Below are positions 1 to 4,872 of a stretch of DNA of 7,883 nt, piece after piece (the stretch's first letter is position 1; every line of letters begins with the position of its first letter). Origin of the DNA: Gemmatimonadota bacterium. Lineage in GTDB: Bacteria; Gemmatimonadota; Gemmatimonadetes; Gemmatimonadales; GWC2-71-9. The translations under genes were made by a program, and so were the position numbers. The notes beneath the pieces are model-generated. The model ran no database searches. It saw only the letters and a program-made list of their open reading frames with translations, and had not been told where the DNA came from. The stretch is taken from NCBI GenBank assembly GCA_003221085.1, contig QHUD01000026.1:1-7883 (forward strand), given 5' to 3'.

Positions 1-2
1 AG

Positions 3-815
3 AACATGACCGGAAAGTCGGGGGCCGACCTGTACCTGCCCGTCCCCCCCGGCACGGAGGTGCGCGACGCCGCGACGGGTGAGCTCATCGGCGAGGTCCT
101 CACGAGCGGCGACACGTTGCTCGCGGCGAAGGGCGGGCGCGGAGGGCGCGGCAACGCGCGCTTCGCCACCCCGACGCACCGCAGCCCGCGTGAGTGGGAG
201 CCGGGCGAGTACGGGGAAGAACGTCGGCTCGAGCTGGTGCTCAAGCTGATCGCCGACGTCGGGCTGCTGGGCGAGCCCAACGCGGGCAAGAGCACCTTGC
301 TCTCCGTGATTTCGGCCGCCCGGCCGAAGATCGCCGACTACCCCTTCACGACGCTCGAGCCGCACCTCGGTGTGGTCGCGCTGTCGGACCACCGCACGCT
401 CGTCGCCGCAGACATTCCGGGTATCATCGAAGGCGCCCACCTCGGGAAGGGGCTGGGCCTCAAGTTCCTGCAGCACGTGGAGCGCACCCGACTCGTCGCG
501 GTGCTCGTCCCGGTGAACAGTCCCGACCCGCAGGGGACCTACGAGCTGTTGCTGCGGGAAGCGGCGTCCTACTCCCCCGACCTCGCGGCCAAGCCGCACG
601 TGGTCGTGCTGACCAAACTCGATCTGCTCCCGGCTCCCCGCTCCCCGCTCCCGGCGATCCGTACGGCGGGCGGCGCACCCGTCGTCGCCGTCTCATCGGT
701 GACTCGCGAAGGGCTGTCGGCGCTTCTGGAAACGCTATGGCAGGCGTTGCGGGCGGGAGTCGCGACGAGTCCTGCTCCGGCTTCTTCGACGGGCCTGCCG
801 CGGCTGCCTGGGTAA
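3..815 (+). CDS. obg: GTPase Obg/CgtA, 5'-truncated by the window edge
   Basis: Obg is a ribosome-associated GTPase acting in 50S subunit maturation and stress control. The window opens inside the glycine-rich Obg fold: the frame is already open at base 3, and the visible text NMTGKSGADL with KGGRGGRGN belongs to that domain, so the true start is upstream. The G domain follows, counted from the Met at base 6: G1 GEPNAGKST (residues 89-97, bases 270-296), switch/G2 YPFTTLEPHLG (112-122), G3 DIPGIIEGAHLGKGLG (136-151), G4 TKLD (203-206) and G5 SSVTREGL (230-237). G4 has Thr where most GTPases have Asn. After G5 only about 30 residues remain, so the C-terminal OCT domain found in some Obg proteins is absent. 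dprA starts ten bases after the stop, suggesting co-transcription. The family call is very secure. Confidence 0.95.
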   Translation, partial: NMTGKSGADLYLPVPPGTEVRDAATGELIGEVLTSGDTLLAAKGGRGGRGNARFATPTHRSPREWEPGEYGEERRLELVLKLIADVGLLGEPNAGKSTLLSVISAARPKIADYPFTTLEPHLGVVALSDHRTLVAADIPGIIEGAHLGKGLGLKFLQHVERTRLVAVLVPVNSPDPQGTYELLLREAASYSPDLAAKPHVVVLTKLDLLPAPRSPLPAIRTAGGAPVVAVSSVTREGLSALLETLWQALRAGVATSPAPASSTGLPRLPG

Positions 816-825
816 GGCGAGCCAG

Positions 826-1959
826 TTGGAACGGGACGAGCTAGCGGCGTACCTGGCGCTCGCGCAGGTCCCGGGGATCGGGGCGGCGCGGCTGCGCACG
901 CTCGTCGCCGCGTTCCAGAGCGCGGGAGCGGCCCTGCGCGCCCCGCACGGCGCGATCGCCGCGCTCCCCGGCTTCAGCCGCGCCGGCGCCACGGCGATCC
1001 GGGCCGGCTCCCCGCAGGCCGGCCATGACATCCTCGACCAGCTGGATCGCCTCGGCGCCGCGGTCCTGCTCCCCGACGACCCCGGGTTTCCGCCCCTGCT
1101 GAGCGAGGTCCCCGATCCGCCCGCGTTCCTCTTCGTGTGGGGTGACGTGACGTTGCTCGCCCGCCCGGCGGCAGGGATCGTCGGCAGCCGCGACCACTCG
1201 CCCTATGGCGCGGAGGCGGCCCACCTCCTCGCAGCGGGCGTGGCCCGTGGGGGCGTGGTCGTGGTGAGCGGCATGGCCCGCGGCATCGACGCCATCGCGC
1301 ACGCGGCCGCCCTGGATTCGGGCGGCGCCTCGGTGGGAATCCTCGGGAACGGATTCGGCGTGATTTACCCCGCCGCGAACCGCGTGCTGTACGAGCGCAT
1401 GGTCGCCCGCGGCTGCCTCGTTACCGAGCTCCCGCCGGGCGAACGGCCCCACGCCGGCGCGTTCCCGCGGCGCAATCGCCTCATCTCCGGACTCGCCGCG
1501 GTCACTGTGGTGATCGAAGCCGCCCCCGGGTCCGGCGCCCTGATCACGGCCGACTGCGCGCTCGATCAGGGACGCGTCGTCCTCGCCGTGCCCGGGCCGA
1601 TCACTAGCCTCACCTCGCTCGGCTGCAACAAGCTCATCCAGCAGGGCGCGAAGCCCGCGCTCGCCGCGGCAGACATCCTGGAGGAGCTCGGGCTGCCGGC
1701 TAATCCCGCGCAGGTGGCTCGAGGCAACACGCCGTCAAGGCAGGGTTCGATGGGCCCCGGGGCACCTCGGAGTCAGCCGCCAGATTTGAGCGACCTGCAA
1801 CGGAGTCTGTGGGATGCCCTCGTGACGGAGCCGAAGCACGTCGATGTGCTGGTGGCGACCGCCGGCGTGGAGACTTGCGAAGTGCTGACGGCGCTCACGG
1901 AGCTGGAGATGCGAGGGGTGGTGAAGCAGGAGCCGGGGATGCGGTTTGGGTTGGTGTGA
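826..1959 (+). CDS. dprA: DNA-processing protein DprA
   Basis: DprA (Smf) binds incoming single-stranded DNA during natural transformation and loads RecA on it in the cytoplasm. The 377-residue product has the usual three parts. An N-terminal helix-hairpin-helix-like region (about 1-65) includes VPGIGAARL. The Rossmann-type DprA fold (about 80-285) shows GIVGSRDHSPYG (117-128), VVSGMARGIDAIAHA (146-160), FPRRNRLISGL (213-223), GSGALITADCALDQGR (235-250) and VPGPITSLTSLGCNKLIQQGA (255-275, broken across the fold's end). A loose Gly/Pro/Ser linker leads to a winged-helix-like C-terminal domain (about 320-377). The TTG start at 826 is chosen because it has AAGG at 814-817 eight bases upstream and no better in-frame start lies nearby. 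Length is normal for the family. The usual next gene, hemW, is separated from it here by a mobile island. Confidence 0.95.
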   Translation: MERDELAAYLALAQVPGIGAARLRTLVAAFQSAGAALRAPHGAIAALPGFSRAGATAIRAGSPQAGHDILDQLDRLGAAVLLPDDPGFPPLLSEVPDPPAFLFVWGDVTLLARPAAGIVGSRDHSPYGAEAAHLLAAGVARGGVVVVSGMARGIDAIAHAAALDSGGASVGILGNGFGVIYPAANRVLYERMVARGCLVTELPPGERPHAGAFPRRNRLISGLAAVTVVIEAAPGSGALITADCALDQGRVVLAVPGPITSLTSLGCNKLIQQGAKPALAAADILEELGLPANPAQVARGNTPSRQGSMGPGAPRSQPPDLSDLQRSLWDALVTEPKHVDVLVATAGVETCEVLTALTELEMRGVVKQEPGMRFGLV

Positions 1960-1982
1960 CCCCTTGCCCCTTGTGTCTCGAA

Positions 1983-2014
1983 CCCCGCGGCACGGCCGGG
2001 GGGTTAACCCACCC
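1983..2014 (-). repeat. REP-like hairpin repeat R1, inverted, left of the transposase gene
   Basis: Read on the - strand this is the same repeat as R2 and R3: GGGTGGGTTAACCC followed by a GC hairpin. On the + strand the hairpin arms are CCCCGCGGC (1983-1991) and GCCGGGGGG (1995-2003), with loop ACG and one mismatched pair in the nine-base stem. The perfect palindrome GGGTTAACCC sits at 2001-2010 and shares its GGG with the hairpin. The repeat ends about 15 bases before the transposase start codon and points the opposite way from the copies on the other side of the gene, as expected for REPs flanking a RAYT gene. Confidence 0.8.
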
Positions 2015-2016
2015 TC

Positions 2017-2021
2017 AAGGA
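2017..2021 (+). promoter_or_regulatory. Ribosome binding site deciding the transposase start
   Basis: AAGGA ends eight bases before the GTG at 2030. It supports this GTG over the upstream in-frame TTG at 1946. That TTG would begin inside dprA and translate straight through repeat R1. Confidence 0.5.
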
Positions 2022-2029
2022 CTTCCGAT

Positions 2030-2431
2030 GTGAGGCGGAGCACAGGTCACACCGCGTACGGACTGTACGCGCACGTCACGTGGCACACCTGGCGGCGCAT
2101 TCAACAGGTCCGCGCGGCTGACGTGCATAGGTTGTGCGACGCCGTGCTCGCGGCGGCGCGCCGCACACGTGTGCGCGTTCACGCGCAGGCGGTCCTCACC
2201 GATCATGTGCACGTATTGATCAGCTATCCGCCTGCGGTAGCACTCGCCAACTTTGTGCGCGAGGCAAAGTCCGAGTCTGCGAGGCGCATAAACACCGCAC
2301 GCGTCGATGCACAGCGTGTCCGATGGTGCCGGGGCTACTACGCTGGCTCTCTCTCACGGCGTGACGTCGGTGCGGCGCGGTCTTACCTTGCAACCCAGTT
2401 TCATCGGCACCCGGATCGCATTCCGGGCTAG
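2030..2431 (+). CDS. REP-associated / IS200-like Y1 transposase
   Basis: This is a single-strand DNA transposase of the HUH Y1 class. Such enzymes nick hairpin-bearing single-stranded DNA and form a 5'-phosphotyrosine intermediate. From the GTG at 2030 the product has 133 residues, about the size of a complete minimal Y1 domain. The first strand reads YAHVTWHT (13-20). The metal-binding HUH motif is H59-V60-H61 in LTDHVHVLISY. WCRGYYAGSLSRRD (99-112) precedes the helix RSYLATQFHRHP (117-128), in which Y119 is the likely nucleophile and Q123 the usual partner. No stop or frameshift is seen, so it may be active. The frame is open back to 1946, but the upstream part only translates the end of dprA and repeat R1. 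Repeats flank it closely on both sides, 15 bases before and 2 bases after. The distinction between RAYT and IS200 TnpA rests on context. Confidence 0.8.
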   Translation: MRRSTGHTAYGLYAHVTWHTWRRIQQVRAADVHRLCDAVLAAARRTRVRVHAQAVLTDHVHVLISYPPAVALANFVREAKSESARRINTARVDAQRVRWCRGYYAGSLSRRDVGAARSYLATQFHRHPDRIPG

Positions 2432-2433
2432 CT

Positions 2434-2468
2434 CGGGTGGGTTAACCCCGGGGCCACGCCCCGGGGCT
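2434..2468 (+). repeat. REP-like hairpin repeat R2, just after the transposase gene
   Basis: The unit starts two bases after the transposase stop codon. GGGTTAACCC (2439-2448) is a perfect palindrome. It overlaps a perfect nine-base-pair hairpin with arms CCCCGGGGC (2446-2454) and GCCCCGGGG (2458-2466) and loop CAC. The 35 bases match R3 in hemW (2744-2778) at every position except the loop base at 2457. Confidence 0.9.
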
Positions 2469-2507
2469 CACCGCATGCTCGTGCGAAACCGGTTGCGCGC
2501 TGCAGCG

Positions 2508-2540
2508 GCACCCCCGGGGCGGCGCCCCGGGGTTCACTGG
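2508..2540 (+). repeat. Partial REP-like hairpin repeat R4
   Basis: The arms CCCCGGGGC (2512-2520) and GCCCCGGGG (2524-2532) are the same as in R2 and R3, with loop GGC. The leading GGGTGGGTTAAC part is missing, but the right flank GGTTCACTGG resembles the right flank of R2 (GGCTCACCGC). It therefore looks like a second, truncated unit in the same orientation. Between R2 and R4 lies a smaller imperfect palindrome centred on AACCGGTT (2487-2494). The R2-R4 pair resembles a compound REP cluster. Confidence 0.7.
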
Positions 2541-2581
2541 AAACCCGGCCACTTCCGGTTCTGAGTACCGCAGTTGGCTCC

Positions 2582-2590
2582 TGCTACCTT
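2582..2590 (+). promoter_or_regulatory. Candidate extended -10 element for hemW (leaderless?)
   Basis: TGC followed by TACCTT fits an extended -10 of the TG-N-TANNNT kind and ends seven bases before the ATG at 2598. No purine-rich ribosome binding site precedes that ATG. Together this is what a promoter for a leaderless mRNA looks like. No good -35 is visible. If real, it would restart transcription after the mobile island. Confidence 0.35.
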
Positions 2591-2597
2591 TAGTTTG

Positions 2598-3806
2598 ATG
2601 CGCCACCTCTACCTCCACGTCCCCTTCTGCCAGCGCCGCTGCTCGTATTGCGACTTCTCCATAGCCGTGCGCAAGCAGGTGCCAGCGCGGGAGTACGTGG
2701 ACGCCGTCCTCGCGGAGTTGCAGTTCGTCTCAGCGAGCTCACCCGGGTGGGTTAACCCCGGGGCCATGCCCCGGGGCTGTCGGAGGGGCGATCCTCTTTC
2801 CAGTACTCAGGTCAGCCAGGCGGGTGGTGGCATTGAGACGTTATATCTCGGCGGCGGTACTCCCTCCCTTCTCCCTCCCGAGGCGATCTCGGCCCTGCTC
2901 ACGTCTTTGCTAGACGCCTTTCGTGCTACGTCTTCGCGTGACGCCGTTGAAGTGACGCTGGAGGCCAATCCTGAGGATGTGAAGCCCGAAATTGCCGCCG
3001 CCTGGCGCCGCGCCGGCGTCAATCGTGTGTCGCTGGGCGCCCAGTCCTTCGACGATGGCGTCTTGAAGTGGATGCATCGCTCCCACGATGCAACGCGTAT
3101 CAGCGATGCGGTGCGGGCCCTCCGTGCCGCGGGGTTCGATAACATCTCGCTCGATCTCATCTTCGCGCTGCCCGTGGAGCTCGAGCGCGACTGGGCGCGC
3201 GACTTGGACCTCGCCTGCTCGCTGCAGCCCGCCCATCTCTCCCTGTACGGGCTCACTGTCGAAGAAAGGACTCCGCTCGCCCGCTGGATCTCGCGGGGGG
3301 CGACCGCTGCGCCGGACGATGACCGCTACGCCGAAGAGTACCTGCTTGCGCACAGTCGCCTTGCGGCTTGCGGCTATCACTTCTACGAAGTCTCGAACGC
3401 CGCGCGCAACGGACATCGCTCACGCCACAACTCGGCCTACTGGTCGGGTCAGGCGTACCTGGGGCTCGGCCCCGCCGCCCATTCGTTCGATGGCCGGGCG
3501 CGTCGTTGGAATCTCACCGGGTGGGAGAGCTATCGCCGGGCCGTCGCTGCAGGCCAACCCACAGTCGAAGCCGAAGAGATCCTGACGGAGGAGCAGCGCG
3601 AACTTGAGCAGCTGTATCTCGCGCTGCGCACCACTGCAGGGTTGCCTGTTACCGCCCTCTACCGCCCTCTACCGCCCTGTACCGCCCAATGGGTGTCGCG
3701 CGGCTGGGCGGAGATCAGGGACCAGCGGTTGGTGTGTTCTCCGGAAGGTTGGCTTCGGCTCGACGCCCTCGTCCGTGACTTGACCGGCACGCAAGGAGCG
3801 GTGTAA
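2598..3806 (+). CDS. hemW: Heme chaperone HemW (radical SAM, CPO-like)
   Basis: HemW is a cytoplasmic radical-SAM protein of the coproporphyrinogen III oxidase-like family that binds and delivers heme. The older annotation as oxygen-independent HemN is common. The 402-residue product has the Fe4S4 motif C11-x3-C15-x2-C18 in PFCQRRCSYCDF and the SAM-binding GGGTPS at 85-90. It continues with LEANPEDV, GVNRVSLGAQSFDD, NISLDLIFALP, HLSLYGLTVEERTPL, and HNSAYWSGQAYLGLGPAAHSF split over the HemW C-terminal part. The ATG at 2598 gives the usual MRHLYLHVPFC start; a TTG at 2574 is less likely. Residues about 48-77, between the first helix and GGGTPS, are roughly 20-25 longer than expected and contain repeat R3. 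Near the end a 10-bp tandem repeat codes for YRPLPPCTA. All visible catalytic motifs are intact. hrcA follows one base after the stop. Confidence 0.93.
   Translation: MRHLYLHVPFCQRRCSYCDFSIAVRKQVPAREYVDAVLAELQFVSASSPGWVNPGAMPRGCRRGDPLSSTQVSQAGGGIETLYLGGGTPSLLPPEAISALLTSLLDAFRATSSRDAVEVTLEANPEDVKPEIAAAWRRAGVNRVSLGAQSFDDGVLKWMHRSHDATRISDAVRALRAAGFDNISLDLIFALPVELERDWARDLDLACSLQPAHLSLYGLTVEERTPLARWISRGATAAPDDDRYAEEYLLAHSRLAACGYHFYEVSNAARNGHRSRHNSAYWSGQAYLGLGPAAHSFDGRARRWNLTGWESYRRAVAAGQPTVEAEEILTEEQRELEQLYLALRTTAGLPVTALYRPLPPCTAQWVSRGWAEIRDQRLVCSPEGWLRLDALVRDLTGTQGAV
2744..2778 (+). repeat. REP-like hairpin repeat R3 inside the hemW coding region
   Basis: This 35-base copy matches R2 except at the loop base 2767 (T instead of C). 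The palindrome GGGTTAACCC is at 2749-2758 and the nine-base-pair hairpin arms are at 2756-2764 and 2768-2776. It is read as GWVNPGAMPRGC within HemW. The frame used reads GTT-AAC and so avoids the TAA stop hidden in GTTAAC. It lies in the same orientation as R2 and has no transposase gene beside it. Confidence 0.9.
3650..3689 (+). repeat. 10-bp tandem repeat in hemW, about four copies
   Basis: Units are TACCGCCCTC (3650-3659), TACCGCCCTC (3660-3669), TACCGCCCTG (3670-3679) and a degenerate TACCGCCCAA (3680-3689). The period is not a multiple of three, so a change of one unit shifts the hemW frame, while three extra units keep it. It codes for part of the variable linker before QWVSRGWAEI in the C-terminal domain. 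Confidence 0.9.
3793..3798 (+). promoter_or_regulatory. Ribosome binding site for hrcA
   Basis: AAGGAG lies inside the end of hemW, nine bases before the TTG at 3808. It is the best Shine-Dalgarno match near this start and favours TTG 3808 over TTG 3826 or ATG 3835. The latter two have weaker sites. Confidence 0.5.
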
Positions 3807-3807
3807 A

Positions 3808-4872
3808 TTGTTAGCAGGTAATAGCTTGAGTGACATGGTTGCATCTCTGAACGAGCGCGAACGCCAGGTTCTCGAAGCCGTCATCGAGACCTACGTAGAA
3901 ACCGCCGAACCGGCGGGGAGCCGGACTATTTCCAAGCGGTTCGGCCACACGCTCTCCGCAGCCACCATTCGCAACACCATGAGCGACCTCGAGGAGAAGG
4001 GCTATCTCTACCACCCGCACACCTCAGCGGGTCGCATCCCCACTGATCTTGCCTACCGCGTGTACGTGAACTCGCTCATGCGCCTGTCGCAGGTGTCGGC
4101 GTCCGACTCGCACCAGATTCGCGAAGAGCTCGCGGAGCGGAACGCCGTGGATCAGATCCTCGAGCGGGCGGCGCAGGTGCTCGGCGTGCTCACGAAGGAG
4201 CTCGGGGTGGCGGTTGGCCCGACGCTCGACGAGGCGGTGCTCGAGCGGCTGGAGCTGCTGCAAGCGGGCTCTGACCGGTTGCTCCTGGTGCTCACGCTCA
4301 AGAGCGGCGTGGTGCGCACCATCTTTGTGGAAGTGCCCTCGCGCATGGCGCCCGAGATCGTCGTGCAAGTGGCGGCGGTCCTGAACGAGCGTCTCGCGGG
4401 GCTGACCCTGCGCGAGATCCGCACGACGTTGTCCGAGCGGTTGCGTGACGCCGCGCCCGTTCCCGGCTCGAGCGACCTCCTCAACATCTTCATCCAGGAA
4501 GCCGACGACCTGTTCGACGTGCCCGCCACGGGGGCCGCCGGCGGTGGCGTCGTGCTGGGGAGCGCGCAGCTGCTGGCCGGCCAGCCCGAGTTCGCCACCA
4601 AGGAGCGTCTCCAGGGACTGCTGGAAGTGACCGAGCGCCGAGACGTATTGCGCGAGGCACTGGCCCGGCGGCTGGGCCAGGGGCTCACCATCACGATCGG
4701 CAGCGAGCACCAGGATGCAAGCCTCGCTTCCTTTACGTTGGTGACAGCCTCCTACCGCCTCGGCCCGCTCGCCGGAGTCATCGGGGTGATGGGCCCGACG
4801 CGCATGCCGTACGACAAAATCGTGGCGCTCGTGGATCACACGAGCCGTCTAGTGGGTGAGCTGCTCGAGTGA
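3808..4872 (+). CDS. hrcA: Heat-inducible transcription repressor HrcA
   Basis: HrcA represses class I heat-shock genes by binding CIRCE operators and is kept active by GroEL. An N-terminal winged helix is clear: LNERERQVLEAVIETYVE (14-31), TAEPAGSRTISKRF (32-45), and the recognition part LSAATIRNTMSDLEEKGYL (49-67). The family signature HPHTSAGRIPTDLAYRVYV follows (69-87). The rest is the GAF-like and dimerisation region, ending GVIGVMGPTRMPYDKIVALVDHTSRLVGELLE over the last 32 residues. At 354 residues it is of normal length. The start is uncertain: TTG 3808 has the best ribosome site, but ATG 3835 (MVASLNERE) would also give a complete protein. The gene follows hemW by one base and overlaps dnaJ by four, so it is probably translated from the same mRNA. 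grpE and dnaK, often next to hrcA, are not present here. Confidence 0.95.
   Translation: MLAGNSLSDMVASLNERERQVLEAVIETYVETAEPAGSRTISKRFGHTLSAATIRNTMSDLEEKGYLYHPHTSAGRIPTDLAYRVYVNSLMRLSQVSASDSHQIREELAERNAVDQILERAAQVLGVLTKELGVAVGPTLDEAVLERLELLQAGSDRLLLVLTLKSGVVRTIFVEVPSRMAPEIVVQVAAVLNERLAGLTLREIRTTLSERLRDAAPVPGSSDLLNIFIQEADDLFDVPATGAAGGGVVLGSAQLLAGQPEFATKERLQGLLEVTERRDVLREALARRLGQGLTITIGSEHQDASLASFTLVTASYRLGPLAGVIGVMGPTRMPYDKIVALVDHTSRLVGELLE

Larger units (their letters stand above)
1981..2540 (+). mobile_element. RAYT/REP-type island (Y1 transposase gene plus flanking hairpin repeats)
   Basis: The island fills the gap between dprA and hemW, two genes that read as neighbours in a housekeeping cluster. 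It contains one inverted hairpin repeat (R1), a 133-residue Y1 transposase gene and two direct hairpin units (R2, R4) separated by about 45 bases. This is the known arrangement of a REPtron, a RAYT gene bracketed by REP sequences in opposite orientation. IS200/IS605-type elements also have hairpin ends, so an autonomous IS200-like element is the main alternative. The presence of an isolated fourth copy inside hemW, without any transposase gene, favours the REP interpretation. Exact ends cannot be fixed because no empty site is available for comparison. Confidence 0.7.

Noticed and set aside
194..844. 216-codon + strand frame overlapping obg
   Set aside because: It is out of frame with the clear Obg G motifs and is Arg/Ala-rich, typical of a shifted reading of a GC-rich gene.
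1751..1765. GCCCCGGGGC palindrome in the dprA linker as a fifth repeat copy
   Set aside because: It lacks the GGGTTAACCC leader, the loop and a second arm; short GC palindromes are expected at this base composition.
4024..4839. 271-codon open frame on the - strand opposite hrcA
   Set aside because: It is a His/Arg-rich shadow of hrcA with no plausible start context or domain.
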